From Psilocybe azurescens (taxonomy: Eukaryota; Basidiomycota; Agaricomycetes; Agaricales; Agrocybaceae): a DNA stretch of 35,857 nt. Of the stretch, positions 10,921 through 21,332 are shown one piece after another. A program made the translations under genes and the position numbers. The DNA is taken from assembly GCA_023853785.1 (NCBI GenBank), contig JAJIRX010000660.1, positions 1 through 35,857 of the forward strand. Direction: 5' to 3'. Position 1 is the stretch's first letter; the number at the start of each line of letters is the position of its first letter. Under the pieces are notes generated by a model. The model did not search any database, had not been told where the DNA came from, and saw only the letters and a list, made by a program, of their open reading frames with translations.

Positions 10921-12099
10921 CCAATGTGGCCCCGAACCTTTGTCTCTCGTTTGGCATATATTCTATCCTGTATTCCAGCCGAGTGTTGTCGGTGTCATCG
11001 CGCTCCATGTTCGCGCCATATTTTTCTCTTTCTTTCTCGTTCTCGCATCCCGGGTTAGGCCACGTAGAATCTCGCTATTGTCAGGGTCACGGCAAGCTAC
11101 TCGTACACGCCCAACACAGTATCCTTCTCTTGTTTGCTTTCTCTTTACGTTACCTGGCTGGGGTGGGGACCCGGCTAGTACATTTCTTCCTCGTCGTCAC
11201 TCACTCATACTCATCCCCCCACCTTACCGCCCAGTCCTACCAGAAGTGTTGTCACGGAACATATGCGCTTTTGTACATCCGCGCTGCCGACCATGTGGCC
11301 TCGAACCCTTTGTTTCTCGTTCGGTGTACTGCGCGCTGTGTCCTCGCATCATTGTCATACCATGTCCGCCTCACTGTTTGCCCGTTTTTGCCGCGGCACT
11401 GCCAGCCATGTGGCCCCGAACTGTTTGTCTCGTTCGGCGTATCTCCCATGTCCCTATCCTTCGTTTTCTTCGTCCTTAAGCTTAAATTTATGCATTCGTT
11501 CTCGTCACCTGCTGTTTCATGCTCTCCTTCATCCCCGTCTCTATCGACTGTATTCACTTGTGTGCAAGTCGAGACTCCACATTGTGGTCTTCACCTTGTC
11601 AACAGGATCCTCTCGGTGGTGAGTCTTGTCATGACTCTAATGATCCTTCTCTCAATTACTCTATCGCTTCGGCTGTTACCTCATCTAATGACTGTAATAA
11701 GTTTCGTTTCCGTCGCGCATCCGTAGCTGATTTTCTTTCGAGACATGTGCTCAGTGTTTCACTAAATACGCCTATTGTACCACTGCGTTTGTCACCTGTG
11801 CGGCCCCGAACCTTTTGTTTCTCGTTCGGTGTATACTTGCATGTAGTTGGTGTATTATGTCTGCCATGTCTTCGCGTTGTTTTCATGTTTTGTTCATCTT
11901 TCTCTAATGTTGTGGCCCGGGACCCTTTGTTTTTGTCCTGTGTACTTGATGTGTTCCGTTTTTCCCTCTGCTGTCGGTGTATTGCGTGCTTCTTGTCTGC
12001 GCGTTGTTTTATGTCATGTCGATCCCTCTTTCATGCCCGTTGTAACTGCGGTGCTGCCATTAATGTGGCCCCGAGCCCTTTGTTTCTCGTTCGGTGTAC
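10921..12099 (+). repeat. Six copies of a 37-nt box in the left arm
   Basis: Copies start near 10921, 11287, 11403, 11799, 11909 and 12061. The consensus starts TGTGGCCCCGAACCCTTTG and continues TTTCTCGTTCGGTGTA. A second shared module, CACATTGTGGTCTTCACCTT or a variant, follows the third and sixth copies (near 11579 and 12202). Spacing is irregular but matches the right arm copy by copy. Confidence 0.75.
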
Positions 12100-12427
12100 A
12101 TCCGCATCCTAATCTCTTATGCCTTGTCAGTGTATCGGTCTTGTTCGTCTCCTTTTCACATTCCATTGACCATCCTATACTCGTGTGCAAGCCCAGAATT
12201 CGCATTGTGGTCTTCACCTTATAGCCTACTCCGGTTCAAATTCCTTTCAACCTTTTCATCATGTGTGTACGGCCCTCTTCTCGATATTTATTGACCCGTT
12301 GAATAATTCCTACCAGTCTTTCTACCTGATGATCGCTGGCGAGTTCCATATTTGACAGACCATTGTCGCTGATATTTTTTTTTTCAGGTTGTGACTTCAG
12401 AATCATGCGAGTCGGTGGTGGCATGCC

Positions 12428-12605
12428 GCTGAGTTGTCGGGGTGGAAGCCCCTGTGCGTCAATCATGTTAAGTCCTTGCTGCTGCCGTACTGAACAGCCT
12501 CTATTCTGTCAGCCAGGCATGCGCACTCTTTACACCTCCCATGAAATCATAACAGTTGGACGAGAGGCTGTCTGTTGGAGGGGCGGGTAGCCCCTGTGAG
12601 TACTA
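12428..12605. repeat. Short duplicated module at the inner end of the left arm
   Basis: The stretch 12428-12465 (GTTGTCGGGGTGGAAGCCCC, then TGTGCGTCAATCATG) recurs in degenerate form at about 12570-12605 (GTTGGAGGGGCGGGTAGCCC, then CTGTGAGTACTATCC). Only the first matches the right arm, so the second is a local duplication or the edge of another copy. Confidence 0.4.
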
Positions 12606-14999
12606 TCCCTTGAGTTTCTGCTCCGTAATATTGACATCCCTATATGGGTTTGATATCCCAGGCGGGTCATCTGAGGACGTCGATATCGCATTCCACTGGG
12701 TAACGCGAAATTGAGAAGGGGGCTAGAATCATTTACGTAGTCATAGTCATAATCATGCATCGTATGCATAAGGGTCTGTTCGGTATCCATTATTCAGTGT
12801 AAATATGAAGAATGCATATAGCTTTGATGGCTACCAGATTATTCGGACCAAGTCGTCACAGGTGGTCACGACCGATTAGATCCGCCTGGATGCCCATCAA
12901 TACTTATCTCGTGCGAAACACTTAGTCACCACTAACTTGAACAGTGGCCAAATTGGCCGGCGAAAAAATTGTAGGTAGTACCCAAGAAATTTGAAAATTT
13001 TACCATACAACATCCACAGATGTAAAGACAAAATAAGCTAAAAAGCGAATCAAGCAATTTAGTACATTGTCACACCACACAGAATCTCAGAGCGGGTTGC
13101 TTAGCAGTTTGATAACTGATTAGATAACAAATATACCTAATTTGGAAGTATTATGTCAGTCGGCCAAATTCGGGTGGCCAAAAATGTTCAACTCAGTCAG
13201 TTTTGATCAATAGAAAAATGGTCTGGCAGTTTTGATCCTCTCATGAATCTGCGCCAAATGGCTAGACCAATAAGGATTTTATGAAACTTTGACTGTGCTA
13301 CACCTGTTGGTCACAACTTGGTGGTGATTAAGCATTTCGTACCATAAGGCATACAATGTAGTAAAAATACCAATAACACTGATAATACATTAATATGCCG
13401 CAGCTAATGCTAACTGTCACTGTCATGTTTCTTGTGGAGGAGGCATGGAGGAAGGGTGCTCGCAATGATAAGATGCCTAGAGATTGACTGATAAGGCGTG
13501 CGTGACAGTGCTACTCGATTAGGCAACCTTCGGAGTAATCCGGTTGCCATCAAATCTATATACACTTTCATATTCAACGCGAATAATGGATACCGAACAG
13601 ACCCTAAAGGTTATAGACCCTTCAAATTTCAATGCAGTTTCACCCTCCTTTGAACAATTGTGAAGCACGTTAGCAAGTGCCGCATCGAGGCGAACAGACC
13701 AGTTACAATCTGGCGATCGAGGCTCTCGTTGGTTATTTGCAATAAAGGCCACCTTCTTGAAGAATAAATTTTGTAAACTGTCAAAAAATTTGACTCGTCT
13801 GACATGGAAGATGTTATGTCACCTTCGAAACTGACACGCAACTTCTACTGTAGTCATAAACATCCGAATCTGGCAATCGCTGCGACTCTCAAATATCGTG
13901 AGGCGATTTTGGAAGCACTGAAGCTGGACACCAAGGATCCAAAAATGAAGAATGATCAGCGGAGTGTCGATGTTGCACGAGTGATAGACCAAATAGAGTC
14001 GAAGAAAAGGTTGTGACAACAGGTATATGATATGTCAATTTTGTGATTGATCCAACAAGGCACATGTGAAGGCGCACCGACATTAGGAATTGAAGATAAA
14101 TTCTACATCGTCCGCCTAGGTTTGAAATGTGATAGAAGGTTCTACATTCTCGCAACCAGACTGCCAAACGATGGATATTAATGGTTCCAATTACTGGACG
14201 CGGAGCAAAGGATGACATCGTTGGATGCACGAGATAATTGTAACATCGGAGAAAAGAGGAGTGGCAGAGTAGAGCATAAATAGCAATAATTAAGGAGACT
14301 TCCAAATTCCCGTACAACCAGGACACCAAATAACCGGATCAGTGGAGAAAATAGCATAGACGCTTTGGACTTTTCATCTGATGTGGCATAGTTGAGTCCG
14401 ACACAAAGCTCCACGTGCTGAAGTAGTTGGGACTTCTACCCCCGTCGAGTGGCAGGAAACCCAGGGTACAGGGAGGTACGGTGGCGGCTTTGTGCAAACC
14501 AGACAAGAAACTTGAATCGACAGTTAGTGACGGATATAGAGGTATATGCAGTAGTAGTCAAGAATCTAGTGTAGAAAGAGATGATACAGGAAGGCAGGAG
14601 GGATCGGGGTAGACTGGGGGTGAGTGAGAGGATGAAAGAACGTGTATGCGCAGGTGAGAAGAAAATGGACTGATGCTGGGTTTGAAAATGCCACAGCCCA
14701 CGCTCAGGCCCTATTTAGCTATGTTGACTGGGACCTACCAATGGGAACAGGCCTTGATTGGCAACCAAAGGTTGTAATCTATACACATGCTTCTCATGAA
14801 TCGTTGGCATGGGCATATCTTCTACTTAGTGGACTCAACATCCCGAGACCGCCATAGCTTCAGTGTTCTCAGCCCATAGCTGCACGAGCTCCGAAATTAA
14901 GTGACCGCCGTTGTATTCATCCCAAATCAAGGCACTGCTAACTTTAATTATCGATTGAAATATCTAACCCATCTTTCCCACCTGCCATATTTTCAATGG
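12606..14999. other. Spacer inside the inverted pair, no firm gene
   Basis: AT-rich sequence with scattered short frames. Apart from the weak ORF at 13804-14016, the frame at 14642-14857 (72 codons, containing ALFSYVDWDLPMGTGL) is the only one with protein-like composition. I do not recognise it and could not connect it to any exon. No RNA gene or clear repeat was seen. Confidence 0.35.
13804..14016 (+). CDS. Hypothetical short ORF
   Basis: A 70-codon frame ending in a charged, helical-looking stretch (KYREAILEALKLDTKDPK, DVARVIDQIESKKRL). The composition is more protein-like than that of the surrounding frames, and the end resembles the C-terminus of a larger protein. I found no upstream exon and do not recognise the family. 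It could be a relic. Confidence 0.25.
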   Translation: MEDVMSPSKLTRNFYCSHKHPNLAIAATLKYREAILEALKLDTKDPKMKNDQRSVDVARVIDQIESKKRL

Positions 15000-16195
15000 C
15001 TAAGAGAGATCTCTGACGACGGCATAATTGTCATGAAGTTTGCTGAAGACCGAGCCCTTGCCTCCTGTAATCGCCAACCGCTGCAGATTGGCATAAAACT
15101 GGGCACGGAACATCACAGGTGGGCGATAGATAAATCCCGTTCTTGAAGGGAAATGTTTTTGGGATTTTAATTCCTGTTTCTGCTCCGCATAATCATAGAA
15201 CCCAAACGAAACATCCTCTAGTCGCTTAAACATCGAAATAAGAAGGCAGAACTCGAATGGCGGCTATGATGTAGGTAGTATTAGTAATACAAGTTATGGC
15301 TCAATGTATATTGAACACTTGCCAGTGAAATTTGATGGTCTTTGACGAAGAATTTAATTGTCAATACGCTTGGAAACAGCACCGCGAGCGAGGTCAAAAC
15401 GTCTCTTACAAGATTGAGATCTGACAAAGCGAGAAAATATAGATGGAGCTTGTTGTACACGTAGCGTTCCGTCAAGATCATCGATTTAATCTCCTTGCTG
15501 ATACGCTCCGTATCCCATTTACCGACAGGGAAGAAGCTGAACCTACGGGATCGAATCTCCCCTTGAAAGAAACAGGTAGATCCTGGGCGCCTAACTGAAT
15601 GTTGCTGCATCGAATATACTATTTCAGCCTTGTCTTTGCCGGAACAGATGGATTTGCTTTCGTATTCGTGTACTCTCAAAAGAGATTTGGGAAAGTGAAT
15701 CTGACGAGATCCATTTCCCGTGAAGATGAGCAGGGAGATAGAGCTCGGAAAGAACGGATGCGCTCAATCTACGGGGATAAAATGGCCGTCGATTTAATTT
15801 TCTCCGCCGGGTTAAATGCAGGGTGAAGACATACTTTAAAGCAAGATGAATTTTTTGGAAACACGGAAGACATTTCCAACCAATGCAAGTTTCCTCAAAT
15901 TTACCATATTACGTAGACCTTTGATCAGAAGCTCATGAAGCTCGAAGGGGGCTCTACCGAAGCAAGTCAGTTCAAAGCGCTTGACCATAGCCGCCTTTCC
16001 CTGGTTTTCTGAGAGTGTCAGAAGACAGGGCTCTATCTGGCTTGCATCGCCTGGTGGATCTAAAGGTCTGTCAGAGTAGGACAGGCGTATATCTGTGTAT
16101 ATCCGGATCTCGGCATCGTAGTGGCAGCACCTTCCTGTAAGTGCCACAGCCGGAAGATCTTTGGGGTCGCAAGCTTTTAAGATTTCATCCCTCAT
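15000..16195 (-). CDS. F-box-like protein, structure unresolved (possible pseudogene)
   Basis: An F-box-like start, PLEMRDEILKACDPKDLPAV then ALTGRCCHYDAEIRIYTDI, begins at the ATG 16195-16193 or slightly upstream. LRR-like pieces follow in order on the minus strand: LRNMVNLRKLALVGNVF (to about 15860), ASVLSELYLPAHLHGKW (about 15810-15730), ALSDLNLVRDVLTSLAVLF (about 15430-15370) and RLEDVSFGFYDYAEQKQ (about 15225-15170), with a stop at 15000. The pieces occupy different frames. Some changes may be introns, but I could not find a clean splice chain around 15.6-15.85 kb, so frame errors or decay are likely. Family role would be a substrate adaptor of an SCF ubiquitin ligase. It appears to be a different subgroup from the genes at 23.7 and 29.1 kb. 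Confidence 0.5.
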
Positions 16196-17130
16196 TTCAA
16201 GGGGGGAAGCCGCTAGGGGATGTATGTAAGAACTTGCTCTCTATGGAGAACACATACACGAATGTACCGTATAGCGGCAGTCAAGTGGTTGTTCTGCAGA
16301 CATGAAGAATAAGGTGAGAGGGGATGAGTTTTGATATCGTCAAAATACCATTCTACGAGGGTTCTTATATTCACTTTGCCAGTAAGTGGCACTACAGTAC
16401 TCAAAATACACTACATTCGGTCATGAAAGAGCATTCAGATCATCAATTGACTCAATTCCTTGATTTTATGTCGGAGCAAATACCAAAGGGGGATAAGGAA
16501 TTTCTTCAAAGAAAGGTTTTGGTGTTGACAGTTTACTGGGATTCAACTTGTTCTTATCAGGATGCCGCTGTCAAGAGCATCAAGGCAAGTGCGTGATTCT
16601 TGATAAAGCCAAGAGCGACACCAGTGGCGCCCAATGAGTCGGTTGAAGCATTATATTTCGAGGAGACTTTAAAAATGTTTATATGTCGTTGTTGTGTCTA
16701 TCAAAAGCGCAAAGAGCAGCAGAAGTCCCGAAAAAGACGACTTCAATAGCTATTTATTGAGACTGTCATCTAAGGAAAAACGCGTAGCTCAGATTGTGAT
16801 GCTAGTGTTGAAGCATGGCTATATATTACTCAAGAATTCCAATCTTTCACTCCTTTGTTGATTATACTACTCCGTAGCAATACAAAATAATAAAATTTCT
16901 TCGGAATTGTGGAAGTTGAGGGTTGTCTATGCTTGTTCACAACAGTTTAACAGTTGCAATCGTCTTTTGAAACGGTTTGACGCTGAATGATTTGTATTAA
17001 TGAAAGATATGCTACATAGGATCATTCGATATATCAATCATATAATGATACATAAAGGCAATGCATGTGTAAAGTATGACCGACGAAAGGAACGATGAGT
17101 GGGTATCGAGTGGTGGGCCGGCGCTGATAA
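16196..17130. other. Intergenic, no supported gene
   Basis: Frames on both strands near 16213-16596 are under 91 codons and show no domain. Some may be upstream exons of the minus-strand F-box-like gene. The rest is AT-rich 3' flank of the CsbD-like gene. Confidence 0.35.
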
Positions 17131-17585
17131 TTAGGCGTTCTTGTTTATCTCCTGCTGGGCCTCGCCCTTATCATGTCGGGCATTTCCTATCAAAGGTAAT
17201 GTATTAGCGCAAGGTTCATTCCCATAATCAAAGATCATTTACCTGCGGTCTGCTGGGACTTGTCGCCAGTGATAGCTCCAACCACAGAGTCCTTCTTGCC
17301 GGTAATACGGTCCGCGGTACCCTCTGCGTAGCCTTTGGCTTGGGCAGCCTTGTACTCGGCCTCACCAGCGGCGTGCTCTTCTTTGCCGGACTGTTGCCAT
17401 GAAGTGGCACCAGTCACGTTACCGATTGCCTCGACGATGTTGCCCTTGGTGGAGTGGAATTGACCAGTGGTCTTGCTAAAGAGACAAAGTCATATTTAGA
17501 ACGTGTTCGAGTAGGTAATGCGGGTCGTAATAAATACGTACTTGGGCTCGCCGGAAGCGGTGTTGTTGATGGATGAAGATGCCAT
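17131..17585 (-). CDS. CsbD-like small stress-type protein
   Basis: Small hydrophilic protein of 110 residues in three exons: 17585-17542, 17475-17243 and 17186-17131. Introns of 66 and 56 nt have GTACGT/TTTAG and GTAAAT/ATAG ends, and all phases fit. It starts [20 protein letters not shown] and ends [11 protein letters not shown]. The core carries CsbD-type repeats: [16 protein letters not shown], then [19 protein letters not shown] and [20 protein letters not shown]. CsbD/YjbJ proteins are general-stress proteins in bacteria; fungal relatives are small, abundant and poorly understood, and some have been described as binding cruciform DNA. The exact role here is unknown. The frame is intact, unlike several neighbours. 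Confidence 0.85.
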
Positions 17586-17685
17586 TATAGAAGTAAGTTT
17601 GTTGATTTGGATTGAGTGCTTTGAGATAAGTTTGTAAGAAGCTTGGGATGAAAATCTGATGACTTAAAATTCTATCTTGAGACCT

Positions 17686-17693
17686 CTTATATA
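17686..17693 (-). promoter_or_regulatory. TATA box of the CsbD-like gene
   Basis: On the minus strand this reads TATATAAG, about 100 bases before the ATG at 17585. It is the only clear TATA element in the upstream region. Confidence 0.55.
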
Positions 17694-18322
17694 GCTTTCT
17701 GAGCTCTCATACATTTTGAAGCATTCCGTCAGTTCCGTTCATTTTCTTGTTACGAAATGCTTCAAGAACGTCGATAGCCCCAACGCTGTCGTCATAGATG
17801 ACATGTTCCATATAAGGCAAAACGGGGCGCTAATAATGTCCACAATCGTCACTAAACGCGTCATCGTGCGAGGTTTGCCATATTGGCGTTTGAATAATGA
17901 CGTCATTGTCTACTTATTTTCACATGGTCAATGAAATTAAGTGATCTGCGGTGTATAATATTCTTAAAGACAAACGCAGAACACCCGTTACATTCAACCA
18001 GTTACAATCTGATTCCACAACGATGAATATACTCCCGGTTCCTATCTGGTATTGCGGTCATTCCCGCTATTGAGGGAGTACACTCCCGTTAATCAATTGA
18101 CCAGGTTTCAATTATTCTGATTGACGTTGCTGTAAACGTGCTTGAATGAAATGAAACGCCTCTTCCATCCAGTCTGATATATCAATGATCTTGTGCATCG
18201 CTTAGGTATTCGCGAAAGGTCGGATCCTAGTATATGCGTCTGATATTTGCTAGCTAGGAGAATAAACCCACGATAGGCATCTCGGAACGTCCAATCACTT
18301 AAAAAGATGATTGTCAGTCTAA
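17694..18322. other. Intergenic: upstream of the CsbD-like gene
   Basis: Only short frames on either strand, none with a domain. It runs to the inner edge of the right inverted arm. Confidence 0.35.
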
Positions 18323-18729
18323 AGGCGCAGGACTGGCTGGCATGGTAGAGGAAAGTCAGTACGGCCGCAGCAAGGACAAACAAAGCATGATTGACGCACA
18401 GGGGCCTACACCCCGACAGGTCAGCACCGACTCGAAAATTATCCAGTTACATACAGAGGTAAAAATACCAGCGACAACGCAAACATGCAACGTGCCAGCG
18501 GTTATCGGTTATCGGATAGAAAGACTGTGATAGGAATAATTCAGCAAGTCGATGAAACGAGAAGAGGGCGGAACACACATGAGGCAACGATACCATGGTA
18601 GACTACAAGGTGAAGACCACAATGTGGATTCTTGGCTTGCAGACAAGTAGTGGATAGATAGTGAGATGTCGAAACGAAACCAATAAGATTGATACACAGA
18701 CAAAGCACGAGACATTAGGACATGGATGG

Positions 18730-19995
18730 ACACCGAACGCCAAAGGAGTCCCATTAATGGTAGCACCGCAGATACAAAGGGCAGGACAGTGAGATCGACA
18801 AGATATAAAATAGCGCGCAGACAAGAGGCGCGCAATAAACCAACAGAAAGGGGAACGAAACACATGAAGTACGCCGAACAAAGAAACAAAAGGTCTGGGG
18901 TCGCATGAATGGCAGGCCATAACACATTGGGAAGGAGAGAAACACAAACAGAACATGAAAACAACGCGATGACATGGGATGCGTAACGCACCGGCTACAC
19001 CGCAAGCAGGAAATTATGACATGGAGAGTATACACCGAACGAGAAACAAAAGGTTCGGGGTTGCACGAGTGGCAAACGCCGCGGTACAATAGGCGCATTT
19101 ACTCAAACGCTGAATACACATCTAAAAAATAACCCAAAGACTGTAACGGAGAAAAATTAGCCATAGAGATCCAAAGAAGGTGAAACTCACCACAGCTTTT
19201 TGAGGGGGTGACAACTGAGACAACAGAGTGAATGAGAGAAAAATTGTTGGAGCCATGACAAAACTTACTGTAGGGAGGTTTCTGTTTAAACAGACACAAG
19301 GTGAATATCACAATGTGGATTTTTGGCTTGCACACAAGTGAATTAGAGTCAGTTAAAATGGGGATGAAGGAGAACATGAAACAGGAAGGGACGAGAACCA
19401 GTACATAAGTTCAAGCTTTAGGACTGAGAACGAGGACAGAGCATGGGAGATACGCCGAACGAGAGACAAACAGTTCGTAGCCACACGATTGACAGCGCCG
19501 CAATGACAACGGGTGGAGGATGAAACGGACATGATATGACAATGACGCGAGATAGAGCGCGCAATACACCGACCACACTCGGGAAAATATTACATGGTAG
19601 GTACACCGAACGAGAAACAAAGGGTTCGGGGCCACATGATCGGCAGCACGGATGCACAAAAGCGCATATATTCAGTCATAACGCTTCTGGTAGGACCTGG
19701 AGGTTAGATGGGGGAATGTGTATGACTGGGTGACGACGAGGGAGAAATGTACTCACCAGGGCCCCTACCCCAGCCGAGCAACGCGTAACGAGAAACGCAA
19801 ACGATGTAAAGATGTAGTGTTGAGCGTGAAGCTCTCCGCGACTCCGACAATAGACAGATTCTGTGTGGCATAACCCGGAATTCGAGAACGAGAAACGAAA
19901 CAGAAAAATATCAAAGCAATATGGCACTCCAGTCCACTGAAAGGCAGGATGAAACATACACAGAACGAGAGACAAAGGTTCGAGGCCACATTGGC
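18730..19995 (-). repeat. Six copies of the 37-nt box in the right arm
   Basis: Copies lie near 19957, 19603, 19451, 19030, 18869 and 18730 (minus-strand order; the last is partial). On the plus strand they read TACACCGAACGAGAAACAAA followed by GGGTTCGGGGCCACAT or variants. The CACATTGTGG module follows the third and sixth boxes (near 19300 and 18606), exactly as in the left arm. Confidence 0.75.
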
Positions 19996-20631
19996 CTTGG
20001 CGCCGAGATACAGCCACGCGACGCATTTAAGTATGAAAAAATTTTAAAGAAAAGAAGATCAGAAGAGGCTGCAGATAGAGACTAAGCTCACGAAAGCAAC
20101 AACACAAGAGACACTATGAACTCATAACTGTGCAGAACCGACACATCCACGTGACATCAATCGATCGCGTTGGTCTAAAAATGGATCAAGCAAAAGGTTC
20201 AGTGGCACTGAGGTAGGCGAAGTGGCGAAAACGAGCTCACCGTAGATAAACTGCCCATATATCCACCTCAGCGAGCACATATAATTAAGTAGATATGGAT
20301 GGGAGACATAAAACTCAGAAAGCACAGATATCGGGAGCAAAACATAGCATCATAGTCGCAGTGGCACAGCACTGCGAACAATGCGTCAGTCGGTGGGGCC
20401 TCCAGAGAAGAAATCGATTCACCAAGGTAAGAGGAAGCAGCCAATAAATATGAGCAGAAGGGACTCTGAGATATGTAGAGTAAGCAAGCAATGAAGAAGA
20501 AAAACATGGCCGGGGCGAGTTGCATAGAACTTGGGGAACTGTGGTATTTCAGTTGACACAGCAAATTGAGACACTGGAGATGTTTGCTTACCTGAGAAAT
20601 ACAACCATAAAATATTAAAGCATAATGTAGG

Positions 20632-20739
20632 CTATACATTGGACGAAGAATCAAGATAACGTGGTAGAAGAGGATACGACTCGCGACGACTTAAGCGCCA
20701 TGCCACACAGCAATCACCCATTCTCAAGTCGCGACACAT
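20632..20739 (-). CDS. Short ORF, right-arm copy
   Basis: A 35-codon partner of the left-arm ORF: it starts MCRDLRMGD, keeps CVAWRLSRR and PRYL, and stops at the same relative place. The extra four codons are an in-frame insertion. Whether it is translated is unknown; the frame is also open upstream to 20823. Confidence 0.35.
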   Translation of the reverse strand: MCRDLRMGDCCVAWRLSRRESYPLLPRYLDSSSNV

Positions 20740-21032
20740 CGAAACAACGATGGAAGTCAAGATTCCACTGTCGGGGATCACCAGAATATAAAATAGAGAG
20801 AGGAAACCCGAAGTTTTAAGCACGATGGTGGAAAAGATGGTTGAATAGGGAAAGAGAAAGGTGGATGGGCTTTTGAGAAAAGGAGGCGTCCGTTGTATAG
20901 ACTCGTCTCACGTGCATTCCTGTGAATATTTCTGAAAATGGAAGCGCATTTGGTCCACTGGCTTGGCTTGACCCATTGTCGAACCTTTTGGCCAACTTTT
21001 ACGTCTTCCTTTGGGTACGGTCCACATGCTTT

Positions 21033-21332
21033 GGATTTTTCATTGATTTTAGTTTTTTTTCGCTCTCAGAAGCTCTCAGACAGTGATACTTGTGTTTATC
21101 TCTGAGTTTTTCTATTCATAATCCAATTTAAAATAAAACGACAAGGAACCTGGACGACGCGGATATTTAATGGGAGGAGAAGCGTTTGATTGCTTCATCT
21201 CACGTGAATGTAGTAATCGTATACTATAGGGAAGATAGTCACTTCTGTGGTCTTCCGATACAGTGCATCAGGGGAGCCGAACGCGTGGTGTAGAGCTTGC
21301 CATGTTAAAGGGAAAGTATCAATACTGATGGA
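21033..21332. other. Intergenic between the right arm and tyrosinase
   Basis: A T-rich run near 21053-21060 and AT-rich sequence, then the 3' flank of tyrosinase. No gene or repeat is supported. Confidence 0.35.

Larger units (their letters stand above)
10184..12526 (+). repeat. Left arm of a large inverted repeat (unknown element)
   Basis: Collinear with the reverse complement of 18323-21032. Shared landmarks, left to right: AAAGCATGTGG at the outer end; GTGGACCAAATGCGCTT; CACGTG (10305-10310) and TATATAA (10320-10326) followed by a CT-rich leader; a 31-codon ORF (10464-10559); a GTAAGT donor-like site (10600); a 27-nt exon-like piece (10763-10789) between CGCAG and GTAAGC; an acceptor-like TTTTTAG (to 10853) followed by the 20-mer GCGATCGATTGATGTCACGT; six boxes of about 37 nt; and an inner end with ATGATTGACGCACAGGGGC in reverse orientation. 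The rest is pyrimidine-rich and has no conserved long ORF. It looks like a decayed copy of a transcribed, possibly spliced repeat. I do not recognise a transposon class: no transposase, reverse transcriptase or terminal repeats are visible. Confidence 0.75.
18323..21032 (-). repeat. Right arm of the large inverted repeat
   Basis: The reverse complement aligns along its length with 10184-12526, outer end at 21032 and inner end near 18323. Preserved signals on the minus strand: CACGTG (20914-20909), TATA-like CTATACAA (20901-20894), a short ORF (20739-20632), donor-like GTAAGC near 20593, a 26-nt exon-like piece (20266-20241) before GTGAGC, acceptor-like TTTTTAG ending at 20175 followed by the same 20-mer as in the left arm, and six boxes. 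At 2.7 kb it is about 370 bases longer than the left arm. The arms have many substitutions and small indels, so the duplication or paired insertion is not recent. Confidence 0.75.

Noticed and set aside
10883..11726. Long plus-strand frames (198 and 266 codons) in the left arm
   Set aside because: Low-complexity Ser/Leu/Cys/Phe translations of pyrimidine-rich DNA in overlapping frames. The right arm does not keep the same frames, so they are not supported as proteins.
19970..19990. GGTTCGAGGCC in a box copy resembles a Pol III B box
   Set aside because: No A box at suitable spacing, no tRNA fold and no T-run terminator in register; other box copies deviate from the B-box consensus.
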